Of a DNA stretch of 64,000 bases, positions 54,840-62,990 are shown piece after piece. Each line of letters begins with the position of its first letter. The first letter of the stretch is position 1. Position numbers and translations under genes: made by a program. The notes under the pieces are model-generated. The model saw only the letters and a list, made by a program, of their open reading frames with translations, was not told the origin of the DNA and ran no database searches. This DNA comes from Paracoccus spongiarum (GTDB taxonomy: Bacteria > Pseudomonadota > Alphaproteobacteria > Rhodobacterales > Rhodobacteraceae), in assembly GCF_030732095.1 (NCBI RefSeq), contig NZ_JAVAMQ010000017.1, positions 1-64,000 on the forward strand. Reading direction: 5' to 3'.

Positions 54840-56128
54840 CGCCGCACCGGCATCTTGCCGTCCAGCGCCTGCACCAGCAGTGCGGCGCGGCGCCGGTGCA
54901 TCATCTCGTGCGTGCAGGCCGCGGCCTGCGCGCGGGCGCCCGGCGACAGCGCCCGCAGCCGGCCGGGCGTCAGCCCGGGATCGCCCAGGCAGTCGGCCAG
55001 CGCTGCCGCATCGCCCCGCGTCACGAACAGCGCGTTGACGCCCCCGGTCGCCACCTCGCGATTGCCGGGCGTGTCCGAGGCGATCACCGGCACGCCCTGC
55101 GAAAAGGCGTCCAGGATCACCCGGGGCTGTTCGTCGCCGGTCGTCGGCACCAGCGCGGCGTGATAGCCGCGCAGCAGCGGCAGGAACTCGGTCGCATAGG
55201 CCACCTCGCGCAACATCGTGACGCGCAGGTTCCGGGCGCTGGCCGCGAAGGCCGCGACCGCCCCGGCCATCGCGCCGCTGCCGACCACGTCAAGCCGCAG
55301 CGTGGCAACGCGATCCTCCAGCATCTGCAGGGCCTTCAGCACGACCCCGGTGCCCTTCTCCTCGGTCAGCCGCGATGCCAGCAGCAGCCGCAGGTCGTCC
55401 GGCTTGGCCTGCCACAGCGCCTCCAGCCGGTCCTCGGGCACCACGTCCTCGCGCCTGATCCACGAGGCCGGCGTCACCGCCGAGATCCCGCCCGCGCCCA
55501 CCGGCATCGAATCGGCATAGGCCTGCTGGGTATAGAAGGCCAGCGCTGCGCGCGATGCCGACCAGCGGGCCAGCCGCTCGGTCGCCGCCGCCTCAAGCCG
55601 CCAGCGCGGCCCGGCCCGCACGCCTTCGGGGATGCGCCAGAACGCGCTTTCGATGTTGATGACAAGTGGCAGCCCGCGGCGCACCGTCATCGGGTTCAGC
55701 AGAAGGCCGGGCGGCATCGGCCATCCGGCCACGCCGCTATGGACCACATCGGCCTGCGCCAGCGCCCGGCGCATGGCCCGGATCATGCCGGGCAGGGCGC
55801 CGGGCAGCTGACGGCGCCCGCCCAGCATCGGGCCGGTCTCGAGGAAGTCGATGCGCTGGCCCGGCGGCGCCTCGACCGGCAGCATCGGCTCGTCCCCGGT
55901 CGTGTCCACATGCGCCGCCAGCACCAGCATGTCGGGGATGTAGTCCAGATGCATCATCAGGTCGCGATGCCACAGATGGCCGACATGCACCCGGCCCTGC
56001 GCGTCGCGGTGGAACGGCACCAGCGAACTCATCAGATAGCGTCGTCCGCTCAGCAGGGCGCGGCAGGCAGCGATGTCGTCATGCATGGGTTCTGCCCGGC
56101 GATTGTTGTCCGGCAAGGATAGGGTCAT
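54836..56128 (-). CDS. Group 1 (GT4-type) glycosyltransferase
   Basis: A 430-residue GT-B enzyme. The C-terminal half has the nucleotide-sugar region LLLASRLTEEKGTGVVLKALQML and the E-x7-E-like PTTGDEQPRVILDAFSQGVPVIASDTPGNREV. The N-terminal half includes HSGVAGWPMPPGLLLNP. Its acceptor is unknown; envelope or exopolysaccharide sugar transfer is likely. Start 56128 is uncertain (ATG 56086 also possible). Confidence 0.83.
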   Translation of the reverse strand: MTLSLPDNNRRAEPMHDDIAACRALLSGRRYLMSSLVPFHRDAQGRVHVGHLWHRDLMMHLDYIPDMLVLAAHVDTTGDEPMLPVEAPPGQRIDFLETGPMLGGRRQLPGALPGMIRAMRRALAQADVVHSGVAGWPMPPGLLLNPMTVRRGLPLVINIESAFWRIPEGVRAGPRWRLEAAATERLARWSASRAALAFYTQQAYADSMPVGAGGISAVTPASWIRREDVVPEDRLEALWQAKPDDLRLLLASRLTEEKGTGVVLKALQMLEDRVATLRLDVVGSGAMAGAVAAFAASARNLRVTMLREVAYATEFLPLLRGYHAALVPTTGDEQPRVILDAFSQGVPVIASDTPGNREVATGGVNALFVTRGDAAALADCLGDPGLTPGRLRALSPGARAQAAACTHEMMHRRRAALLVQALDGKMPVRR

Positions 56129-56257
56129 CGGCCCGCCGCCGCAATTTCCGCGAGGCCCGCGTCGCGCTTTTCGCACGGCGGTGGCGCTAACCCGTGTTGC
56201 GAGGGCGGGGCGGGCGGCTATGATCCGGCAGAGTTCAACCGGGTTGGGGGGGTAGTC

Positions 56258-57439
56258 ATGGCCGCGGACGACATCGTCATTCTGTCAGGGGCGCGCACGG
56301 CGATCGGCGCGTTCGGGGGCAGCCTTGCCGCCATCCCGCCGATCGCACTGGCCGCCACGGTGACCCGGGCCGCGCTGGAACGCGCCGGGGTCGCGCCCGA
56401 CCGGATCGGGCAGGTGGTGTTCGGCCATGTCATCAACACCGAGCCGCGCGACATGTATCTGAGCCGCGCCGCCATGCTGGAGGCGGGCATCCCCTACACC
56501 ACCCCCGCGCTGAACCTGAACCGGCTGTGCGGATCAGGCGCGCAGGCAATCGTCACCGCGGCGCAGACGCTGATGCTGGGCGATGCCGATTTCGCCGTCG
56601 CGGGCGGCGCCGAAAGCATGAGCCGGGCGCCCTACGCCGTGCCCTCGGCGCGGTTCGGCGCCAAGATGGGCGACCAGAAGATGCTGGACATGATGACCGG
56701 CGCTCTGACCTGCCCGATGGGCACCGGCCATATGGGCGTCACCGCCGAGAATGTCGCCGCCGAACATGACATCAGCCGGCAGGCACAGGACGCCTTCGCG
56801 CTGGAATCGCAGCGCCGGGCGGCCGCGGCCATCGCGGCGGGGCATTTCCGCGACCAGATCGTGCCCGTCGAGATCAAGTCCCGAAAGGGGCCGGCCATGT
56901 TCGACACCGACGAACACCCCAAGGAAACCTCGCTGGACAAGCTGGCCGGGCTGAAGGCGGTGTTCAGGAAGGACGGCTCGGTGACGGCCGGCAATGCCAG
57001 CGGCATCAATGACGGCGCGGCGGCGCTGGTGCTTGCGCGGGCCGGCGCGGCCGAACGGGCCGGGCTCGCGCCGAGGGCGCGCATCCTCGGCTATGCCGTC
57101 GCCGGCGTGCGGCCAGAGGTGATGGGCATCGGCCCGGTGCCGGCGGTCGAACTGCTGATGCAGCGGACCGGGCTGAGCGTCGGCGAATTCGACGTGATCG
57201 AATCGAACGAGGCCTTTGCGGCGCAGGCCCTGGCCGTCAACAAGGGGCTGGGCCTCGATCCCGCGAAGGTCAATCCGAATGGCGGCGCCATCGCGCTTGG
57301 CCACCCGGTCGGCGCGACGGGCGCGATCCTGACGGTGAAGGCGCTGCACGAGCTTGAACGCACCGGCGGCCGGACGGCGCTGGTGACCATGTGCATCGGC
57401 GGCGGGCAGGGCATCGCGCTGGCGATCCGGCGCGACTGA
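56258..57439 (+). CDS. Acetyl-CoA acetyltransferase (thiolase)
   Basis: A 393-residue thiolase. Nucleophilic Cys91 is in NLNRLCGSGAQAI, the GHP histidine in GGAIALGHPVGATGA, and the second Cys in TMCIGGGQGIA. It may work in acetoacetyl-CoA formation or fatty-acid degradation; no pathway genes are adjacent. Upstream context TTGGGGGGGTAGTC is a weak ribosome site. Confidence 0.95.
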   Translation: MAADDIVILSGARTAIGAFGGSLAAIPPIALAATVTRAALERAGVAPDRIGQVVFGHVINTEPRDMYLSRAAMLEAGIPYTTPALNLNRLCGSGAQAIVTAAQTLMLGDADFAVAGGAESMSRAPYAVPSARFGAKMGDQKMLDMMTGALTCPMGTGHMGVTAENVAAEHDISRQAQDAFALESQRRAAAAIAAGHFRDQIVPVEIKSRKGPAMFDTDEHPKETSLDKLAGLKAVFRKDGSVTAGNASGINDGAAALVLARAGAAERAGLAPRARILGYAVAGVRPEVMGIGPVPAVELLMQRTGLSVGEFDVIESNEAFAAQALAVNKGLGLDPAKVNPNGGAIALGHPVGATGAILTVKALHELERTGGRTALVTMCIGGGQGIALAIRRD

Positions 57440-57698
57440 TCCCGGCCCGACGAACCCGATGCGAGGGCGCCTGCGCTGGCCGGGCGCCCCCCGGCTTGGT
57501 TCGCGGCGCTGCGCGGGAACTGGGCATAGAATCGCCGGTTGGGCGGCCTCGGGGCATCAGCCCCGGCATATCCGCCAAGATGTGTCTTGCATTTGGTCAA
57601 TTTGCCCGGCATTCCGTGGCGCGAGTGGCGGGAATTGGGCCGCGAGCTGGCGACGAGCGCGTGCCGCCAGCGGGCAGCAGGTTATTTGGGGTGATTTC

Positions 57699-58817
57699 AC
57701 GGGCTATCAGCAATTCTGGGGTGTGGTCGTCGATACGCCGACCGCATCGAACAGCGATCTTGGCGGAACCAGCATCGCCGCGCCGAATTTCGACTTTGAT
57801 CTCTACTGGGTGGACGAACCCGCCAATGGCGGCAGCCCGAACCACATCTATGACAATGACCTGTCCGACACGGCCGGGGGCGTGGACGACACTACCGGCC
57901 AGCCGGGAGAGGGTGTGGCCGACAGCGATGGCGGCCCGGTCGTCGGCATGGCCGAGATCGGTGTGTTCCGCGGCGCGACCGTCGAGCTGGCCAGCGGCGA
58001 CACCGTCGAGGTTGACATCTACGCCTTCCGGCTTGAGGACGGCCGGACCGTGCTGCGGGTCGATGACAACGTCATGGGCGGCGTGCGCAGCGCCGGCATC
58101 CAGCCCAGCGACGTGACGAGCGTCACCCTGCCGACCGATTACGAACAGCTGACCAGCATCGATTCGACCGAGTTCGACAAGAACTTCCAGCTGATCTGCT
58201 TTGCCGACGGCACCCTGATCGAGACCGCCGACGGCCCCGTCGCGGTCGAGGATCTGCGTCCTGGCATGATGATCCGCACCGCCGATCACGGCTATCGCCC
58301 GCTGCGGTTGGCGCTTCACCGGACCATCGGCAGCGCCCTGCAGATGCAGAACGACCGGATGCGCCCGGTGCGGATCAGCGCCGGCGCGCTTGGCGACGGG
58401 CTGCCGCTGCGCGACCTGCGCGTGTCGCGCCAGCATCGCGTGCTGGTGTCGTCGCAGATCTGCCAGCGCATGTTCGGCACCCGCGAGGTTCTGGTGCCGG
58501 CGATCCGCCTGACCGACCTGCCGGGCGTGTTCGTCGAGGACAGCCTGGAGGAGGTGACCTTCTACCACCTGGTCCTTGATCGCCACGAGGTGCTGTTTGC
58601 AGAGGGCGTTGCCGCCGAAAGCCTGTTCCTGGGCGAAGGCGCTCTGGATGGCCTGACCGAGGAGGCGCGAGAGGAACTGCTGACCCTGTTCCCGAATGCC
58701 CTCGAGGACGCGGCCTGCGCCGTGCCGGCCCGCCCGGTGCCCGCAGGCGGCCGGATCCGCCGGCTGATCGCGCGCCATGGCAAGGCACAGATGCCGCTGG
58801 TCTCGACCCGGCACTGA
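57699..58817 (+). CDS. Hint-domain protein 1, start codon apparently ACG
   Basis: A 372-codon paralogue of the next gene. The N-terminal half (about 1-165) is acidic with PANGGSPNHIYDNDLSD and IYAFRLEDGRTVLRVDDN; the Hint (Hedgehog/intein-like) domain begins at CFADGTLIETADGPVAVEDLRPG, with a conserved RVSRQHRVLVSS. Aligned with paralogue 2, the start ATG-GGG-TAT corresponds to ACG-GGC-TAT (57699), behind GGGGTGAT. The first usual start in frame is GTG 57723. The upstream ATG 57459 would add about 80 residues with no counterpart. It may be poorly translated or a recent pseudogene. Confidence 0.7.
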   Translation, partial: TGYQQFWGVVVDTPTASNSDLGGTSIAAPNFDFDLYWVDEPANGGSPNHIYDNDLSDTAGGVDDTTGQPGEGVADSDGGPVVGMAEIGVFRGATVELASGDTVEVDIYAFRLEDGRTVLRVDDNVMGGVRSAGIQPSDVTSVTLPTDYEQLTSIDSTEFDKNFQLICFADGTLIETADGPVAVEDLRPGMMIRTADHGYRPLRLALHRTIGSALQMQNDRMRPVRISAGALGDGLPLRDLRVSRQHRVLVSSQICQRMFGTREVLVPAIRLTDLPGVFVEDSLEEVTFYHLVLDRHEVLFAEGVAAESLFLGEGALDGLTEEAREELLTLFPNALEDAACAVPARPVPAGGRIRRLIARHGKAQMPLVSTRH

Positions 58818-59139
58818 CAGGGCGGCCCGCGGGCCGCAGCAGGAACCCGACAGGGCGCGGCACCGGCCGCGCCCTTTTGCGATTCTGCCGGCGGCAGGAC
58901 GATTGCCCGGCGCAGGCAGGGCAGATCGCGTTGCCGTTGCGGCACCCTAACAAAGATCAGTCGATTTCTGGTTAACTGCCTGTATTTAAGAACAGGTTTA
59001 CCCGTTCCCAGGTTGACCCCAGCCGCCAATACCCTGTTCAAATCGGAACGCTCTGACACCCCTTCATGCGGGACGTGCCGGGGCGCTTTTCCGGGTAAGG
59101 CCATGCCCGCGCATGGCGATGGTGCAGAAGGAACGAAAC
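58818..59139 (+). other. Gap between the Hint paralogues
   Basis: This 322 bp stretch holds the terminator at 58853-58878 and then about 260 bp leading to the second gene. Bases 58945-59045 are AT-richer and include CCTGT-ATTTAAGA-ACAGG, a small inverted repeat, and TTGACC (about 59013) as a possible -35 element. No gene is seen. Confidence 0.5.
58853..58878 (+). terminator. Intrinsic terminator of Hint gene 1
   Basis: GGGCGCGGC and GCCGCGCCC pair perfectly (9 bp) with an ACCG loop and are followed by TTTT. It lies 36 bp after the stop of the first Hint gene. Confidence 0.85.
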
Positions 59140-60264
59140 ATGGGGTATGTGCCGACCTGGGGTGTGATCGCGCCCACGCAGGTGACCTCGAACGTGGAAC
59201 TTGCGGGCGTCACGATGGCCCCGCCGACCTATGACCACAGCCTGTTCATCGTGGATGATCCCGCGAATGGCGGACAGTCCGGCCATCTCTATGACAATGA
59301 CTTGCTGGCCTCGACCGGCGGTCCCGACACCACCACCGGCCAGCTGAACGAGGGGTTTGCCGACACCGACGGCGGCCCGGTCATCGGCATCGCGGAAATC
59401 GGCTATTTCGGCAACAGCACCGTGCAGCTGCAGAACGGCGGGTCGATCACCGTGCCGATCTATGCCTTCCGCCTCGAGGATGGGCGCACCATCCTGCGCG
59501 TCCATGACTTCGACCTGGCCGGGTTCAACAATGCCGGGCTGGCCCGCAACGACATCGCCAGCATCACCCTGGGCGGGGCGCAGGACTACCAGACGCTGTC
59601 CAGTGTCGAATCGTTCCGCTTCGACCTGCCCTTCGCGATGATCTGCTTTGCCGACGGCACCCTGATCGACACGGCCGACGGCCCGGTGGCTGTCGAGGAT
59701 CTGCGCCCCGGCGTGTTGGTCCGCACCGCCGATCACGGATATCAGCCGCTGCGCCTCGCGCTGAGCCGGCTGGTCGACGCTGACTGGCAGGCCCGCAACG
59801 ACCGGCTGCGGCCCGTTCGTATCAGCGCCGGCGCTCTGGGCGACCGCCTTCCCCGGCAGGATCTGCGCGTCTCGCGCCAGCATCGGATGCTGCTGTCCTC
59901 GCCGATCTGCGAGCGGATGTTCGGCGCCCGCGAGGTGCTGGTGCCGGCGATCCGCCTGACCGACCTGCCCGGCATCTATGTCGAGGACGGGACAGCCTCG
60001 CTGAGCTATTTCCATCTGGTGTTCGACCGCCACGAGGTGGTCTTTGCCAACGGCGCGGCGTCGGAAAGCTTTTTCATCGGCCGGCAGGCGCTGCAAAGCC
60101 TGACGCCGGAGGCCCTGGCCGAATTGCTGACGCTGTTTCCCGATGCGGTCGAGCGGTGCGAGATCGCGCGGCCGGCGCGTCCGATCCCCGAGGGCGGTCG
60201 GGTCCGCAGCCTGGTGGCGCGGCATGTCCGGTCGGGCAAGCCGATGGTCGAGCCGCGCCTCTAG
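59140..60264 (+). CDS. Hint-domain protein 2
   Basis: A 374-residue protein with an acidic N-terminal domain (about 1-165; PANGGQSGHLYDNDLLAS, IYAFRLEDGRTILRV) and a Hint domain starting at Cys169 (ICFADGTLIDTADGPVAVEDLRPG) with RVSRQHRMLLSS and VLVPAIRLTDLPGIYVED. Such proteins are frequent in Rhodobacteraceae and often sit in RTX contexts; autoprocessing has not been shown for them. No signal peptide is evident. ATG 59140 follows GAAGGAAC. Confidence 0.88.
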   Translation: MGYVPTWGVIAPTQVTSNVELAGVTMAPPTYDHSLFIVDDPANGGQSGHLYDNDLLASTGGPDTTTGQLNEGFADTDGGPVIGIAEIGYFGNSTVQLQNGGSITVPIYAFRLEDGRTILRVHDFDLAGFNNAGLARNDIASITLGGAQDYQTLSSVESFRFDLPFAMICFADGTLIDTADGPVAVEDLRPGVLVRTADHGYQPLRLALSRLVDADWQARNDRLRPVRISAGALGDRLPRQDLRVSRQHRMLLSSPICERMFGAREVLVPAIRLTDLPGIYVEDGTASLSYFHLVFDRHEVVFANGAASESFFIGRQALQSLTPEALAELLTLFPDAVERCEIARPARPIPEGGRVRSLVARHVRSGKPMVEPRL

Positions 60265-60318
60265 GGGCGCGGGACGGCGCGGTGCCGCTTGCCGCGGGCG
60301 CTGCACCGGAAACGGGAA

Positions 60319-60343
60319 CGGGCCGTCCAGATCAGACGGCCCG
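60319..60343. terminator. Stem-loop after Hint gene 2
   Basis: CGGGCCGTC and GACGGCCCG form a perfect 9 bp stem with a 7 nt loop, 55 bp after the stop. No U-tract follows on the plus strand. Confidence 0.5.
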
Positions 60344-60425
60344 CGAGATCCACGGAGATGGTCCGGTTAGGGATGGATAGAATCCGTCCGGTCCCAATCA
60401 GGGGTTACGACCCCAGGGGCTGCCC

Positions 60426-60482
60426 TCAGGCCACGGCCCCCCTGACTGTTCCGACACCTCTCTCCAATATCACTCTCGACAC
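60426..60482 (-). CDS. Possible 18-residue small ORF with perfect ribosome site
   Basis: On the minus strand AAAGGAGGT (60489-60497) lies 6 nt before GTG 60482, which opens an 18-codon frame, MSRVILERGVGTVRGAVA, ending in TGA. The product is basic and short. The strong ribosome site and its lone position between genes support real translation, but it could be a leader ORF or chance. The complementary strand carries a 16S-3'-end-like CACCTCCTTTC. Confidence 0.4.
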   Translation of the reverse strand: MSRVILERGVGTVRGAVA

Positions 60483-60548
60483 TGGACCACCTCCTTTCAA
60501 TAAGTTGCCGTTGCAAGGAAAGCCTGCCACAGATCGGCGATCTGTCAA

Positions 60549-61151
60549 TCAGATTTCTCTGCGAACTCGCAACAAATTGCGCACGATGATGCGGAAGGGC
60601 ACAAGGGCAAGTAGGGCCAGACAGAGTTTGACCAGCCAATCGGCAAATGCCAGCGAAACCCACAGCATGGTGACCGGCCCGTAGCCAAGCAGCGGAACCG
60701 CCTCGTTCGCCCAGCCCGTATTGGCGTCCGCAGGCAGCCAGGCGGCGAAGGCGATCGCGAAGAACAGCGCCGTGTCCAGCGCCGATCCCAGCAGGGTCGA
60801 GGCCAGCGGCGCGACCCACCAGCGGCGCTGGCGCAGCCGGTCGAAGATCGCCACGTCCAGCATCTGCGCGGTCAGGAAGGCAAGACCCGAGGCGGTGGCG
60901 ATCCGCAGCGTCGTCTTGTCGAGTCCGGCGGCGATCAGCGAGCAGGCGACACCGACCAGGAAGCCCGACAGGACCACACGCCGTGCGGCGGCCGCGCCAT
61001 GGACGCGGTTCATCACATCGGTCACGAGGAAGGCGAAGGGATAGGTGAAGGCGCCCCAGGTCAGCCAGTCTCCGATCACGAACTGCACGAGGATGTTAGA
61101 GGCCACCACAATGGCGGCCATGGCAAGGATGCCAGGCAGGTAGCGGGTCAT
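60549..61151 (-). CDS. yhhQ: YhhQ-type (VUT) queuosine-precursor transporter
   Basis: A 200-residue membrane protein of about six helices in the vitamin/queuosine uptake family (VUT): LAMAAIVVASNILVQFVIGDWLTWGAFTYPFAFLVTDVMNR. Family members import queuosine precursors such as preQ0 or preQ1. Start 61151 (MTRYLPG). A minus-strand TTGACA-N18-TATGCG pair (about 61216-61245) is a possible promoter. No preQ1 riboswitch was recognised. Confidence 0.88.
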   Translation of the reverse strand: MTRYLPGILAMAAIVVASNILVQFVIGDWLTWGAFTYPFAFLVTDVMNRVHGAAAARRVVLSGFLVGVACSLIAAGLDKTTLRIATASGLAFLTAQMLDVAIFDRLRQRRWWVAPLASTLLGSALDTALFFAIAFAAWLPADANTGWANEAVPLLGYGPVTMLWVSLAFADWLVKLCLALLALVPFRIIVRNLLRVRREI

Positions 61152-61257
61152 GCGATCATTTTCCGTTTTACAAGGTCGCGGAACAACTCGGCCCCGCCAG
61201 CGGCAGGACAGCGGCGCGCATACGCGCAACCGGCCGGGCTTGTCAATCGCGGCTTTC

Positions 61258-62154
61258 TCAGTCGCGCAGGCGGTATTCGACCAGTTCGGTGCGCTGCACG
61301 ATCAGGAAATTGTCGTCCGAGATCAATGTCAGCCGGATGCCCTGCCCGTCATGCCAGACCGAAAGCCCTTCCAGATTGTCATATTGCAGGGGCTGCGTCT
61401 CCAGCAGGATTTCCTCGTCGCGCGGGCCGTCCTCGGTCAGCCGCATCCGCCTGACGCGCGAGGAAAAGCCCAGCAGGCCGTGGAAGTCGCGCTCGAGCAG
61501 GTAGAGATAGCCGTCCGGGCCGAAATCCGCGCCGACCGCCAGCCAGCGCGGATCGCGCCGCAGATGGGTCATCGTGCGCCACGTCTCGTCCGCGAAACGC
61601 AGGACCGGAAAGGGCCGGCTTTCGCGCCCAGACTTTTCCGGCAGCGCGATGAGGCTGCCGTCATCGCGGATCGCCAGTGCCTCGAGGCCGGCATTGACGC
61701 GCATTCCGGGCAGGTCCGGAGGACGGGGCTGGCGGCGCGCCGGGGCATCGGGATCGTCATAGGAGGCCAGCCGGTCCAGCCCCTCGAAGCTGACCCAGAT
61801 GCGGCCGTCCGCGCCGATCGCCAGCCCCTCGCTGTCGCCGAGATAGCCGGGCTTCAGCGGCTCGCCCTTGCTGTCTTTCAGATGCGCGCGGCCGGCGATG
61901 TTCATGCCCCGCAGCCGGCCCTGCTCGTCCCGGTCGATGCTGCCCCAATACAGCCAGGCCCGGTCGCTGAGCACGTGGAAGCCGCGCCCGTCGGCCGAGA
62001 TCTCGATCCCCGAGAAGCCGCCAAAGCTTGGCTCGTCACCGCGCCAGACATAGGTGCCGACATAATCGAGCGTCGCCGCCGGCGCAGCGGCGCCGACCGC
62101 GGCAAGGCAGGTCGACAGGGCCGCGATCAGCGCGCGGCGGCGACGTTTCGGCAC
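61258..62154 (-). CDS. Esterase-like activity of phytase family protein (exported)
   Basis: A 298-residue protein: signal peptide RRRRALIAALSTCLAAVGAAAPA, then a beta-propeller-like repeat domain (GFSGIEISADGRGFHVLSDR, YLGDSEGLAIGADGRIWVSFEG, LEALAIRDDGSLIALPE, YDNLEGLSVWHDGQGIRLTLISDDNF). The family is called phytase-like but its reaction is unproven. The start is GTG 62154, inside the end of mepA; no clear ribosome site is seen. Confidence 0.83.
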   Translation of the reverse strand: MPKRRRRALIAALSTCLAAVGAAAPAATLDYVGTYVWRGDEPSFGGFSGIEISADGRGFHVLSDRAWLYWGSIDRDEQGRLRGMNIAGRAHLKDSKGEPLKPGYLGDSEGLAIGADGRIWVSFEGLDRLASYDDPDAPARRQPRPPDLPGMRVNAGLEALAIRDDGSLIALPEKSGRESRPFPVLRFADETWRTMTHLRRDPRWLAVGADFGPDGYLYLLERDFHGLLGFSSRVRRMRLTEDGPRDEEILLETQPLQYDNLEGLSVWHDGQGIRLTLISDDNFLIVQRTELVEYRLRD

Positions 62155-62990
62155 TGGGAGGGCAATTCGCTGAGGCGGAAGGTGCGCGGGTGGCGATAAT
62201 TCGGATCGGCGGGGACCGGCTTGACGCGGCTGGGGTCGATACGGTTGCGGACCCACTCGGCCGCCTCGGCGCAGCCGTCGCCCGCCGGCGGCGGGTCCTG
62301 CCGCTCGCAGATCGAGCCGCGGGGGCAGGCCATGCGGACATGGAAGTGATAATTGTGCGCGTTGATCGGTCGGATCTTGCGGAGCCAGGACCGATCGCCA
62401 CGCTCGGCCTGACACATCGCGACCTTGGCCACCGGATCGACGAGGATCCGTTCGATCCGCGGATCGCGGGCCGCTGCCCGCATGATCGACATGTGTCCGG
62501 GCGTCCAGTTGCCAGACAGCGCCACCCCGCGGCTGTCGGTGACCGAGACCGAGGACAGGCTTTCGCGCTGCGCCGGCGTCAGGTTCAGGGAGGGGGGCGG
62601 CAGCATCCAGACATCGGCATCCAGCCCCATCTGGTGACTGGCATGACCCGAGGTCATCGGCCCGCCGCGCGGCTGGCTGATGTCGCCGATGTAAAGCCCG
62701 CGCCACCCCGCCTGCTGGGCGGCCTGCGACAGCCCGACGAGGAAGTTGATGAGGTCGGGATGGCCCCAGTTGCGGTTACGCGACAGCCGCATCGCCTGCC
62801 AGCTGGGCCCGGATTCGGGCAGCTGAACGAAGCCCTGACCGCAGCCCTTCGAATAGAAGCCGACGGCGACCGCCGGCCCCTGCGACGCGGCCCGGAACGA
62901 GCCGAACACGTCCTTGGCAAGCGGATCGGACTGCGCCGGCAGGGCCAGGCCGGCCATGATGGCGGCGGCGGTCAGGATTTTGCGGATCAC
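62127..62990 (-). CDS. mepA: Penicillin-insensitive murein endopeptidase
   Basis: A 287-residue LAS-family zinc endopeptidase that cuts D-Ala-meso-DAP cross-links in peptidoglycan. It has a signal peptide (IRKILTAAAIMAGLALPAQS), the first metal motif GHASHQMGLDADVW, and HNYHFHVRMACPRGS with the second His. GTG 62990 overlaps the upstream MFS stop (GTGA) and is preceded by GAAGGAGAGG. Confidence 0.93.
   Translation of the reverse strand: MIRKILTAAAIMAGLALPAQSDPLAKDVFGSFRAASQGPAVAVGFYSKGCGQGFVQLPESGPSWQAMRLSRNRNWGHPDLINFLVGLSQAAQQAGWRGLYIGDISQPRGGPMTSGHASHQMGLDADVWMLPPPSLNLTPAQRESLSSVSVTDSRGVALSGNWTPGHMSIMRAAARDPRIERILVDPVAKVAMCQAERGDRSWLRKIRPINAHNYHFHVRMACPRGSICERQDPPPAGDGCAEAAEWVRNRIDPSRVKPVPADPNYRHPRTFRLSELPSQCRNVAAAR

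Noticed and set aside
57459..57698. Upstream extension of Hint protein 1 to ATG 57459
   Set aside because: The extra 80 residues are R/G/A-rich with no match in the paralogue and look like non-coding GC-rich DNA.
61152..61257. preQ1 riboswitch ahead of the YhhQ-type gene
   Set aside because: The A-rich tail and stem expected for preQ1 aptamers could not be found by eye.
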